Shown one piece after another: positions 44,085-56,465 of a stretch of DNA of 64,000 nucleotides. The notes under the pieces were generated by a model. That model was not told where the DNA came from. It was given only the letters and a program-made list of their open reading frames with translations, and searched no databases. Position 1 is the stretch's first letter; each line of letters opens with the position of its first letter. Position numbers and translations under genes: made by a program. The DNA comes from Miscanthus floridulus (lineage: Eukaryota > Streptophyta > Magnoliopsida > Poales > Poaceae): contig NC_089581.1 in assembly GCF_019320115.1 (NCBI RefSeq), positions 69,172,485-69,236,484 on the forward strand, given 5' to 3'.

Positions 44085-45642
44085 GAATAACTGGGGACCT
44101 GTTGCTTTCGCAGGAAGGCTTCAGGTTCAGGGGACCAGGGGGTTCAGGTTCAATTGGCTGGGTTCCTCGCAGAAAATTCAGAAATGAGTCCAATCAACTT
44201 AGCACAAGATCCAATTCAGAGTCCCAGACAGGAAGAACAGCAAGAGCTGGCCACGCAGCAGCAGCAGCAGCAGCAGCACAAGTTCCATCCAACCGAACCC
44301 AATCGGATCTCTAGGGCGCTCGCTGCAAGTGCCACCAGCTCCATGAATGCCCAAAAGGCTCTGTCCGATCTGGATGGAGATGGGAGGGTGGCCACGAGAC
44401 ACCAAAAAGACTCGCAAAAAGAACCACAAGTGTGCGGACAGCTAGGAAGGCCTATCTGCCTTTGGGGCGGTCTCGCGGCACATGAGAGTGAGATGAGACA
44501 CAGCAGCTTCTGCTTGGACTCGCGTGCGTGCCGCGCCCCCGCGCCACCCTCACCTCACATGGCGTCCATGTGTCTGCGTCTGTCCTTATACGTGCCCTCT
44601 CGCCTCATGTGCGTAAAAGGAATATTGTCGTCGAATTATTCACTTCACAGAAAATTGGATTTGGATGCAAGTGCACCTCACCATACAGGTAGATAGAGAA
44701 CGCCGTCGATCCTTGCATTACTTCTTTTATTATTTATTATAAGAAGATAAACTCCCTCCTGAAGTGATTATATTTAATATGGATGAAAAAGGCCAATCCT
44801 TGCGAGAGTTGAAATGATCCACGTGAAATTTATTTATTCATACTTTGTGGAGTTTATTTTTCTTTTTGTTTTTTTTAAAGAAAATAAACTGCCTCCTGAA
44901 GACTTGGGCCATCCCCTCACATCGAAGAAAACACGCCCATGGTCCAACATTAAAAAAAAGCAAAAAATAAGTCGTGGATCATCAATGGGCCTAGTTTGAT
45001 CATTCAATATGGCCTCATTGGCGCAACACCTATTCCTGGGCCACATGCTATACGACAATGGATTGAGTGATACAATAGATGGATTGCCTTCATTTCTCAA
45101 AAAAAAAAAAAGGATGCCTTCCAAGTTTTAAGGCCAAAGTCTTTTTTACACTTGTTAGCCCTTGCTTTGAATAATGCTTATTAGGGTCACCTTTTTATCT
45201 AACAAGTTTTGCCTAGTGATTATGATTTGAAGGAAATTTGAATTAGGTTATTCACCCCTTCTAGTTATCTGAAGATCCTTACAATGGTCCTTGCCATCTC
45301 TAGTTCATGGCTTCATGTAGCTCAACCTTACTTGTTGACTAAGCATCACCTTTCATCTTCTACCAAACATATTAGCCACAAATATTTTCATTCAATTACC
45401 AAAGCCTAAACGGGTCATTCAACTCCGTGACTTCACCCATGGACCGTAGGTCAAGCCTCACCTCTAGTACTCGGCCACAGCCGATGCTCGAAGTCCGCAA
45501 GTGGCGCCCGCAGCCAAGCCGAAGGTCGCCAGCTTTCTTCATCTTCCCCTATGCTCACGCGAGAAGTGCTTGTTCAAGTTGGGACTAGAAAGTAAATGAA
45601 AATTTTAGGGACGATCAAGTTCCACACTTTTAGGGAATATAT
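44085..45642. other. Intergenic DNA with a CAG microsatellite
   Basis: A CAG run lies at about 44,257-44,279. The 180-codon frame at 44,154-44,696 owes its Gln stretch to it and shows no domain. From 45,150 to 45,420 there are phrases (TTATTCACCCCTTCTAG, TTCAATTACCAAAGCC) similar to copia LTR ends, so a decayed copia LTR is likely but boundaries are not visible. Confidence 0.4.
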
Positions 45643-46739
45643 TGTGGTAGAATCGTCTGAAATATTACACTTTCAGAGGCGCTCGTCTTCCACTAGACAC
45701 TAAACACCCCAAAAATGAGCTAAAACGGGCAGTTCCGTCGAGCACACCTAAAGGGAGAACTCGAAACAATCCACGTTTTACATCCATGGTCCAATAATGA
45801 GTACGAGCTTACAATACTTAGTCCATTTCATACAACAAAGAGTCTTGGAAATTATTTATTACAATACCAGAGTTCAGAGTGTGATAATTAAACAGCGGAA
45901 TGTAATAATCATCTAGCGGAAACGATACATGGATTCATCTGTTCCCACCAGAAGAATCCTCCACACAAGAGCTAATTCCTCAAGCTGCACCTGCAACAGG
46001 GTAAAATAAACCCTGAGTACATAATATACTCGCAAGACTTACCCGACTAGTGGGAATATTTTTCTGACTCTCAAGATATGATAGGCAATATGGTTTGCTG
46101 TTTTTTTGTTTGCGAAAAGCATGACTAATAGTGTGTCCTTAAGGTCAAGTTTTATTAGCAGCCATGATTACTTTATTAGCTAACCATTCTAGGTAAGCAC
46201 TTGTTCTACCTTCAAGCAAGAGTTGAGCAATCAGAACCATTTTACCACCTTTCATCTTTTAGTTCTTATTACGGTGATAGACCATAGCTAAATCGTACCG
46301 TCTCATAGAAATGGCGATTCGCTAACCAATGTATCCTAGCTAGGTATCCTGAAACACACGCCCCGCTTGCACCCTAGGCACAAACGAGACCAACCATTCC
46401 ACTCCTGTCAAGGGGTCCAGGTCCACGTCCAAACTTGGACTCTAAGCCTTCACACTTGAGACCCGGTCTCAGTATGATGCTTAGACCTCCACCTTTCCCC
46501 GCCTCTAATCAGTCGGTCCAAAAAGAGCCGAAACCCACGACAAGAGCGCAATGAGTCTTCCCGCTCCCATAAGCAAGTATGTGCTCAGGATAATAAGTCT
46601 GTGACCTAACTACCATCCACAGTAACGGACAGTCCTCAATCGACACAGATAGGGAAAATAGTGTAACCAATCTAAGCCCCGTTGGCCGCATGACACAACT
46701 TGTTACGCCCACCAATATCCATACCATATCCCTACCTGG
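45643..46739 (-). mobile_element. Truncated chromovirus (gypsy) LTR
   Basis: The plus strand begins TGTGGTAGAATCG, resembling the 49,549 LTR start (TGTGGTAGAACCTCC). It carries the same landmarks in the same order: CACCTGCAACAGGG, CCTGAGTACATAATATACTC, GCAAGACTTACCCGAC. Only the 3' portion of the minus-strand LTR is present; it stops where the plus-strand LTR begins at 46,740. Confidence 0.65.
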
Positions 46740-49548
46740 TGTAACACCCTCGGTGTTACACTGTACAACTTTTTGCTAAAACACTACATGAGCATCATAC
46801 TTATGTGTAAATGTGTGTAATATAGGGTGTAAAGCAATATACGAAACTTGAAACGTTCACCAGAAACATGAAATGAATGTTATATTTCATGTCATGTTGT
46901 GTCGCTTGGGGTTCTAGACAAATTTTTATTGAACGAAAATGCTATAGAACGCATACCCGACACTTTAATAAAGTTGGTAGTACAAACTTCGTAGGTGGAG
47001 GTGAAATACTTGAGGTCGAGAATGGGGTTCGCTAGATAGCATAGTTGGTAGCTTGGAAATCAAAACTGACGTGAATTCGAACAAATAACTTAGTCATTTC
47101 TTAAGTCAGAAAATAGTTCGACGGAGCTAAGTTCGACAATTTTTATAGGGGAATCGGGTTAAGCAGTGGCATGGTCTTACGGTTGGTTTTAGTAGCTTGA
47201 TACACCATCTCGAACGTAAAATAGTTGGTTTAGCATTTGGATCATCGGGTTGGATTTTTGAGCCGCTTTAAAAAGTGTACAAGTCACATTTTGAACGATG
47301 CCAACGCCTGGGCGCGGTCACCCTGCCGGCTCTTGGCGCGCTGCGCTGGACCGCCCGTCGCGCATGCGCACGCACGCCCACGCGTGTGGCTCCGTGATGC
47401 TGGCCACGGCCACCATTGCCCTGCTCTGGCGCACGCTCACACACACATGCGCATCGCGCCAGCAAGCCTAGCTGCTCTACTTGCTGTTGCATCCGCCTAA
47501 GCCATCGCCATCGTGTCGAACTACGTCCACGACCATGCTACGCTCCGACCATCGCTGCCGTGCGGTCACTGCTACCGGTGACCCTTTGTGGCTACACGTG
47601 CGTAGGCCTGCCACCTGACTTTGCCATCACGTCCACGCTCGATGCCATGCCACGCTGTTGCCTCCTTGAACCAGCATTAGTCTTTGCATCGCGCTGTGCG
47701 GTGTGTCGTCGTCTTGCGAGTCATGGCACTGCGGCCGCACATTGCCATGCTGGCCTCGTACGCGCCGTGGAGTCTTCCCCGTCACGCTGCCGTCCATCCC
47801 CAATTAGAAATTTGCGCCACGCCAAGCCGTCGTCACATCGCCTGCAATGGCCGAGCCGCGCCAAGGCAGTAACCACAGAGCTTGGCCCTACTCCCATAAT
47901 TGCACATGTCTGGAGGTCGAGTGGGAGTCTAGCTTTGCGCTAAGATCACCACTGTTGCGGTCGTACGGTGTCTGGGCTTCAATTGGAGCTTTCCCCTGCC
48001 GTTGACCCCCTTAACTCCGTACGCCGTCGCCCATCCAATTGGCCTTACATAGTCCACCTCTGTCAAATTAGCCGTGCACCCAACTAGCTCTGGTAGTTAG
48101 CTCATGATTGGAATCGTTCCGATGAGCCATCATCTTCCAGTGAGGTAATGCAGAGCTTTTTCCCTACGACGGTCCGCCATGACCGTCGAGGCAGGTGCTC
48201 GGCCAAGATGTTGCCCCTTGCTCTTTTGTCTCATTTGAGTAGGGCTTTTGCGTCTCCTTGACTGGTTTGCCTCGCCTGTGCAGCGACTTTGTCAGTGGAG
48301 CAACAGGCCACTGGGGATGTCATCTCCGTGCTTGCCGTGAACCAGAGTCACCCCGTGCTCATGGCCAACCACCTTGCCGAGCCCTATGACTTCGTCCCAT
48401 CTGCCCTACGCGTCTCTGGTGAGGCCCTCTTGCTCCTAGGGTAGGTGGTTAAGCCAGTTGAGGTCTAGGTCACCCAGGATGAGTTCGCTGTCATCGACGA
48501 ACTGGTGTGGATGCTGTTCCCATGGCCAGCGCGATTGGGAGTGGTAGTGATTCAATTAGGACTTCTATATTGTTGCTCGTAGTCTGTAGATGGATACAGG
48601 GTAGCGGTAAAGGCATTGGGCTAGGTAATTTCACCGACACCGGTGTTGCCGCGGCCAGACCCCACCGCGGTGCATGGCCACACCTATGCGCTGCACCGTT
48701 GTTAGTGTATGATACCTCTATTGATGGCGCTTCGCTCATAGAGTGCTAGGGAGGTATTGGTTGAGGCCAAGGAGGCCTGTGCTCGCCAGCGTTTGGCCAG
48801 AGATACCATTGCCTCGGTTGAGTTCCGACCAGGGACGTTGTAACACGAATTTTCTAAGTGAACTAGGGGTTAAGTGCGAGGGTTAGTGAGAGAGGGGAAT
48901 AGTGGAATGGATGGTAGTTCCATTTGATTGGAAACTGAGGGCTCTTTTGCATAATGCGGTGCGCGCGTGGGTCTTCCCTCCGTGGGCCGCTGTCACGCGT
49001 GGGCCGTGCCATGCTGGCCCATGCCGGTGCGCTACGCTGGTGCGCGCGGGGGCATTGTAGGAGTGGGCAGAGCCATGAAGTGGGCCATGTGGTGAAGTTT
49101 AATTTCTTCTTTTCCAGTGAGGGGCATGGGGGAAATGGTGGGAAATGGAGGACATGGGGGAAATGGTGGGAATGGGGGTGGTGCTCGTTGTCCTGAGGGG
49201 CCCTGCTCTTACTAGGATTTCCTCAAGACCCACCTACCCATGTTCACACTATCAACTGAGCCCCTATATGTGGAGCATTGGCTTCGCATTCTAGAGCAGA
49301 AGTTCTGTTGCTCAACATGATGAACAAGAAGAAGGTGTGCTTTGCAGCGCAACAGTTGTTGGGGTTTGTGAGTGCATGGTGGGATACCTTCAACACCATG
49401 CAATAGCCAGATCATCGGGTGACCTGGCAGGAGTTCACCGTAGCATTCAGAGAGCTCTATATTCCTATTGGTGTTCTTAACAGGAAGCTGACTGAGTTCC
49501 TGGACCTATGACAAGGGAGTATGACAGTGATGGACTACATCAATAAGT
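46740..49548 (+). mobile_element. Plus-strand gypsy fragment: LTR start to broken gag
   Basis: Starts TGTAACACCC with a palindrome (arms TGTAACACC and GGTGTTACA around CTC), typical of long gypsy LTRs. The LTR/leader boundary is not found. From about 49,130 a Gly-Asn-rich linker leads into a gag frame on the plus strand: DFLKTHLPMFT, VEHWLRILEQKF, then FVSAWWDTF and VTWQEFTVAFRELY, LNRKLTEFLDL, broken by stops at about 49,404 and 49,510 and one frame change. The fragment is cut at 49,548 by the minus-strand chromovirus insertion. Confidence 0.65.
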
Positions 49549-52500
49549 TGTGGTAGAACCTCCTAAATTATAGGACCCACATGCACTTGTCATTATCCAA
49601 CGACTTTTGACAACTATGCATATGTTCCTGGTAACTTAAGAAGTCTGTCGGGTGTCCTCGGGGAACCCCAAATCATCCACGATTTCTGAGCAGGATCACA
49701 TTACAGAGTCATTGCAGTATTACAACATTTATTCAAATATATACATCAGAGTAAAATAGCGGAAGTCTTACGATAACTTAGTTTACAAACCAGTTATTTC
49801 AAACCTTATGAACTAAGTTTGATAATTATTACAAACCATAGTAGTAGTGGAGTGGCATAATTAACATAAACATAACACACAAAATAAGCATCCTGCCCAA
49901 GGATCACACATTCACTTATCGTCATTGACAGGAACAACAGTCATGCAGCAAGGTCCAAAATAGAACTGCTCATGAGGCTCACCTGCAACAAGGGTCAATG
50001 AATCCTGAGTACAAAAGTACTCAACAAGACTTAACCGAAATAAAAACTGAGAAGACTCAGGAATGCAGGCTTAGGGATTCAAGGTTTAGCTTTAGCAATA
50101 ATCAAAGTTCTTTTGCGTAAAAGCTCTTTACAAAATTTTAGTATTTCAACATTTAAACTTCATAAGAACAATATATGAATCTGCCATGATCCGTAATGAG
50201 ATCATGAACTTCATATCAAACTCTTTCTCAAATCTAGCTCAAGTTTCAGTTATTAACTACGATGATGAACAGTGAGTTGAGTCTCTATAACCGAGGAGCA
50301 ACGATGATTCGAACCGATTATTAACCCAGCCGGGGATTCCAGACCACACGACATATGCAGGTCCCTGACTTACATATATCAACCTACCCTCGGATCTTCT
50401 AAAATAAGAACGGGTCCGCGCCACTCGAGAATATAGTACTCCACCAATCCGGCCCATTGCCACGTGGGTACACGCTATTCCCGCCATCTCTCCACTCCCA
50501 GTGCGCAAGTAGCCATTCTCGTAATAGAATAGCCAAGTTAAGGCTTACCGGAGTATGTGGTTAGTACTACAAAGTCTCACCTCATGCAATTCAACAACGG
50601 ACGGACCTTAATCGACATAGGAGGAAAGAAGCCGCTCACAAGACCTCTATGTCTTGTGGCTCTCACACACCGAGTCCGCCCGGTCTAGATTTATTACTTC
50701 CATGCTCATATCTCATGATAACATAAGTAACCAAAGATTCATTTAAAATTCTCAGGTGACAGATAATCACCCGACTAAGCATGACTAAGCACATCTAGAC
50801 ATTTACGAATAAAACAGGTAATCAAGGCAGATATAGAAAAACAAGGTTGGTAATGCACCAATTAGGTTCCCACTTGACTCCTAATCACTTAATGCAGTAT
50901 ATAAAAGCAAAAGCGATAAAATTTATAAAACACAAGGTAGGGTTAAATGCATCCGGGGCTTGCCTTCGTTGACGGAAAAATTAGGTTCCTGCGATGTTCC
51001 ACAATTATCCGTTCCGACCTCAACCGACGGATTAACCTCCTCCGCAACTTGATTAACTACCATGTGCTCACCTTCGTTCACTACACATAGTAACAATGCC
51101 ATGTTTAATATGATGCGGAATACGAAACATGATGCTTGATGATGGATGTAAAATTAACAAATCGAATACAACTTTCCTTCGCGGTACAGTTGCAAGTCAA
51201 ACGAACAAGATCTTTTTCGTAACACATACATCAATTGCCAAGGATCATTACCAACTAATGATCCAAGGTCATCACTCAATCCAAAATTCAATCAAAACCT
51301 AAATCATTAAAGATTACTATTTGCTTTTATGAATTAATTATTTAATTCAAAATTATGAAATAAATCAACTTATTCCAATTGAGCTCAAAATTTTTGTAAA
51401 TGTTCATCACATGATAACTAAGTGGCAAAACAATTTTCATAATTTTTGGATAATTAATTAAGCCTAGAAAAATCATGGAAACCCATTTATTAATTAATTA
51501 AGCAATTTTTATCACATTCAAAGATTGCTGGAAATCAACATTTCATATTTTTCCTAAATACTATTCATCACAGAGAGATCACACAAAATTTTCATAATTT
51601 TTAGAGCTCTAAATAAATCTATACAAAAATAACAAAAATAGACACTATTCATTCAATTCTGAAAAAGGAAAAATCATTTTCAAACTGCTGAGTCACTGAC
51701 ACTCGGGTCCCACCTGTCATCCCTAACCTCCCGCATTGACCACGACAGTGACAACGCTGACCGATGGAAACTCACCGATGGTGAGTCCAACAGCGATGGC
51801 TAAAGTACCAAAACAATCACCATGACTAGGCACATCGATTGAAGGCACTAGCTTAAGCGATTACAGCATGATTCAAGACTAACGCCGGCCATGGCGGATG
51901 CGACAGCACAGCAGTGCTACGCCGGCAATAGGAGACTAGTAGCAGTCAAACAAAGGGTTTAGGAAGCATCAGTAGCTCACCCCGAACGTGTTGAAGCAAA
52001 GAGCGAGACCAGAGAAGCAACGGTGACGCGAGTCGACGTCCACGGTGATCACGGCGAAGCAAAGCTCGTCGGTGGCGGTGTTCCAGCGACTGTAGTGGGC
52101 AAAATGACCAAGCAATAAGGGAGTAAGCACCACAGCATCGAGATGGAGCTGTAGGTACACAAAGTAAGGGCAACTGCTCACCGAAGGGCGCTGGCCACGA
52201 CGGCACAGCCACGACGGAGAGGTTGCCGGCCGCGAGGAAGAAAAGTGGCTAGCGATGATTCCCGACGAAATTAGACGACCACAGTTGGATGATTAGGCGC
52301 GCAAGGAGTAGGTGAAGCAATTGGGCGCTTTGCTACGATGGCACAGGCGCTGGTTCGACGACGAGGGCTCGCCGGAGACGAGGAAGGGCGACGGGAAAAA
52401 CAGAGCAGCGAAGGGAAGGTCGACGACGACGTCTGAGCTTTATAGAGCGGCCAAGAGAGCAAGGAGGCGACACGCAGTGGCCTTCTCCTCGCCAGCGCGA

Positions 52501-53124
52501 AGCCAAGGGCAGCCATAGGTGCGTCTGGAACCGAGCATAAGGGCGCCGGCGGTGGGGCGGTGGTCGTGACACTGTTCACCATATTTACAGAAATGCCATT
52601 CATTTTAAAATCCAAATTACTCCCAAATTTGTATAACAACTCAAAAATCTCCAAAAATAAAAGTTGCGCAAAATTCAAAGTTCTACAACTTTGCTTTTAT
52701 AACCACCCCCTAATTCGGTCTACATTTTGAAATGAACTTTTGAATTCAAATAGGGGACATTTAACGAATTACGCCTTTTCAAATTACTTCAAATTTTTCA
52801 TAACAACTTTGAAAACTCCAAAAACAAACTTTATATAACTTGACAAGCTCTACACTTTTGCTTTTAGGCTCAACCCCAAAATATGCTTAGATTTTCAAAT
52901 GAGTTTTCAGGGTAGGATTTAAATGCTGAAAATCAGGGTTTTCTTGAAAATTCAAATCCAAACCAAATTTTGAACTTGATTCAAACAATACAATTCAACA
53001 CATACCACATAAAGGTAAACTTGTTTTAGTGTATGCATATCAAAATTTTTACTAAATGCCAAATGCTTTGCAATGCATATGATGACATGGCAGGTTTTAG
53101 TATTTAAACACCCGAGGTGTTACA
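49549..53124 (-). mobile_element. Chromovirus (Tekay-like) 3' LTR, 3.6 kb
   Basis: On the minus strand it runs from TGTAACACCTCGGGTG (53,124) to GGTTCTACCACA (49,549). A polypurine tract (CTTTTAGGGGGAAGGAT, plus 53,125-53,141) directly precedes it, so it is the 3' LTR. The great length, the chromodomain-like end of pol and the family resemblance suggest Tekay/Del. Noncoding; the frames inside (e.g. 52,271-52,678) are not genes. It is inserted in a plus-strand gag. Confidence 0.8.
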
Positions 53125-53287
53125 ATCCTTCCCCCTAAAAGAAATCTCATCCCGAGATTCAAAGCCATAGGGTAAGTAATGGAAAAGGAAACGTGTCAGT
53201 CCAAAAACATCCAAAACTTGTCCATAAAATAGCTGAGGTTCCTTTACAAAACACACATTGTAACAACCGAGCTCAACTAACATTACT

Positions 53288-55995
53288 CTATATTGACGCA
53301 AGAAACTCTGGAAACTTTTCTAGCAAGTAATCTTCGGATTCCCAAGTAGCTTCTTCTTCGGAATGTTGATTCCATTATATCTTGTAAAACTTGATTGTCC
53401 TTCTTCGTGTGACACGATCTTTTTGATCCAGAACTCGGATAGGATATTCGGAATAGGTCAAATCAGGTTCAAGTTCCACTCCTTCAACCTCAACATTCTG
53501 CTCAGGCACTCGAAGACACTTCTTTAATTGAGAAACATGGAACACATCATGCATGGATGAGAGATGTTCTGGTAGTTTCAAGTGATATGCCACTTTTCCA
53601 TACATCTCTAAAATTTGAAATGGCCCAATATATCGAGGTGCCAACTTGCCTTTAACACCAAAATGGGTAACTCCCTTCATTGGTGATACCTTCAGATATA
53701 CAAAATCTCCCTTGTTAAACACCAATGGTCTACATTGTTTATCTGCATAACTCTTTTGTCGGGACTGAGCTATCTTCAAATTACTTTGTATTTGCCTAAC
53801 CTTGTCTTCTGTTTCTTTTGCAAGGTCAACTCCAAAGAATCTTCTCTCCCCGGGCTCAGACCAACTCAGTGATGTTCTGCATCTACGACCATAGCGTGCT
53901 TCAAATGGAGCCATTCTAATGCTCCCCTAATAACTATTATTGTATGACAACTCAGCCAAAGGCAGATATTCGTTCCACTTCTTGGAATAGTTAAGGACAC
54001 AACACCTTAACATATCTTCAAGTACTTGATTGACCCTTTCAGTCTGACCATCGGTTTGTGGATGATAAGCTGTACCATACAGGAGTTTGGTACCTAACGA
54101 AGTGTGCAAGTGTTTCCAAAAGCTGGAGACAAACTGTGTACCTCGATCTGACACTATGGTCTTTGGTACTCCATGTAGACTCATGATTCTTGCTAGATAC
54201 ATCTTGGCATACTAGATAGTAGGATATATACTCTTGACTGGAAGAAAATGTGCTAACTTAGTTAGTCGATCTACAATGACCCTTATTGAATCAAAACCTT
54301 TTGATGTCTTAGGTAGACCAACAATAAAGTCCATACTAATATCCTCCCACTTCCAAGCTGGAATAGGTAATGGCTATAACTCTCCTACAGATCTCAAATG
54401 TATGGCTTTCACCTTTTGATAAGTATCACACTTGGCTATATACCGGGCAATTTCTATCTTCATTTTGGTCCACCAAAACCTTTGTTTCAAGTCATGGTAC
54501 ATCTTATTACTTCCCGGATGAGTAGATAGCCTAGTAGCATGTGCTTCTTCAAGAATTGACTGTCGCAACTCAGGAACCTTGGGTTACACTAAGCGATTCT
54601 TGAACCATAACACACCTTCATCATCTACTTTGAAGCATTCCGCTTTCCCATTCTTGATTCTTTCTTTGATATGGGCTATACCCTTATTTTCTTTCTGAGC
54701 AGCAATAATCTGGTCTCAAATAGTGGCTTCAACAGTTATATTGGTCAAACTACCTTGTTGAATTACCCCTATATTCAACTTTTCCATCTCTTGGCATAAA
54801 GTCAAACCCATTGTTCTTACGGTTAGACAATTGCAATGACTCTTTCGACTGAGGGCATCTACAACTACATTTGCTTTACCAGGATGGTAATGTACTTCCA
54901 AGTCATAATCCTTAATCAATTCTAACCATCTTCTCTGTCGCATGTTCAAATCCGATTGAGTAAAGATATACTTTAAACTCTTATGATCTGTGTAAATATG
55001 GCACGTATTACCAAGCAGGTAATGTCGCCAAATCTTCAGAGCATGGACAACTGCTGCTAACTCTAGATCATGAGTGGGATAGTGCTCTTCGTGTTGCTTG
55101 AGTTGTCTGGAAGCATAGGCAATGACTCGGCCTTCTTGCATCAATACACATCCAATGCCAATACCCGAAGCATCACAATAAACGTCAAATGACTTCTCGA
55201 TATCAGGTTGGGCTAATACTGGTGCAGTGGTTAACAATCTCTTCAAAGTCTAGAAAGCTTCTTCACATTTAGATGACCAAACAAACTAGGCTTGGTTCAA
55301 CAACCCAGTGATGGACTTGGATACTCTAGAGAAATCTGGAATAAAACAACGGTAATACCCTGCCATTCCCAGAAAACTCCGAACCCGATGAACAGTGGTT
55401 GGTGGTTTCCAATCAAGCACATCCTTAACTTTGCTTGGATCAACAACTCCTTTAGCTGACAAGACATGTCCAAGAAACTGTACTTCCTTAAGCCAGAAGT
55501 CACACTTACTGAATTTGGCATATAGTTGATGTTCTCTTAAGCGGGTCAGGACAATTCTGAGATGTTCTGCGTGTTCCTTCTTGTTCTTGGAATAAACTAG
55601 GATGTCATCAATAAACACCACCACAAACTTGTCTAGCTCAGGCATGAACACTAAATTCATTAGATACATGAAATGAGCTCATTTGTCAAACCAAAAGATA
55701 TTACCAAGTATTCATATAATCCAAATCTCGTGGTAAATGCTGTTTTGGGAATATCTTCAGGCTTAATCTTGATTTGGTGATAGCCTGACCTTAAATCAAT
55801 CTTGGAGAAAACTTTGGCTCCGGCCAGTTGATCAAAAAGCAAGTCTATCCGAGGTAAGGGATACTTATTCTTAATGGTCACTTCATTCAACAGACGATAG
55901 TCAATACATAACCTTAGGGTCTCATCTTTCTTTTTCACAAAAATTGCAGGGCATCCCCAAGGTGATGAACTAGGTTGAATAAATCCTTTCTCAAT
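53288..55995 (-). pseudogene. Chromovirus pol (RT, RNase H, integrase, chromodomain), broken
   Basis: The polyprotein of a minus-strand Ty3/gypsy element. From high to low coordinates: RT N-terminal half ([20 protein letters not shown]) to about 55,670; RT palm [11 protein letters not shown] and LGHVLSAKG (55,669-55,286); RNase [14 protein letters not shown] and [11 protein letters not shown] (55,246-54,716); integrase zinc region with HPGSNKMYHDLKQRFWW (54,568-54,374); core IVSDRGTQFVSSFWK and AYHPQTDGQTERVNQ (54,202-53,927); GPFQIL C-terminal domain; and a chromodomain-like EEATWESEDYLL ending at TAG 53,288. All blocks from 55,669 down keep one frame but are split by stops (mostly TAG); one frame change lies near 55,665. 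Cut at 55,995 by the Tat element. Confidence 0.9.
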
Positions 55996-56465
55996 TGTGG
56001 GGGTATTAACCCCTATACCCTTATAGCTAGACTTGGGCCAACCTAGCTCAGAGGGTCTGGTCCACCAAAAGACGACGCGCGGCCTGGCTAACCTGTTCGG
56101 AGTCCCGCGCAAGGAGTCAAGATAGATTTGGCGATCAAGCAAGATCCTGGTCGGTTAGAATAGGAATCCTTATCCGGCCACCTATGGCAATTGTAACTGG
56201 CTAGGATTAGTTTCCAGATCTGTAACCCTGCCCCCAGACTATATAAGGCGGGCAGGGGACCCCTCTAAAAAACATCTCTCATTGACATACAACAATACAA
56301 TCAGACGCAGGACGTAGGTATTACACCTTCTTGGCGGCCGAACCTGGTTAAAACCTCGTGTCTGTCTTGCGTCACTATCTTGTTTATGGCTTGCGCATCT
56401 GTCTGCCGACAATCTACTACCTTGGGCATATCCCTAGATAGACTGCCGACCATATTTCATCGACA
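55996..56465 (+). mobile_element. Tat-lineage gypsy 5' LTR (470 bp)
   Basis: Begins TGTGGGGGTATTAACCCC and ends TTTCATCGACA, immediately followed by a PBS-like sequence. A TATA box (CTATATAAGG, about 56,239-56,248) lies 220 bp before the LTR end. Inserted into the chromovirus RT. The 3' LTR is beyond the window. Confidence 0.85.

Noticed and set aside
44154..44696. 180-codon frame with a Gln run
   Set aside because: The Gln run comes from a CAG microsatellite; no domain, no splice partner and no conserved motif. I describe the region but do not call a gene.
47237..47943. Open frames in the GC-rich part of the plus gypsy fragment
   Set aside because: Codon texture without any gag or other motif; likely leader or LTR sequence.
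52271..52678. 135-codon minus-strand frame in GC-rich DNA
   Set aside because: Lies wholly inside the chromovirus LTR; low-complexity Arg/Pro/Ser product.
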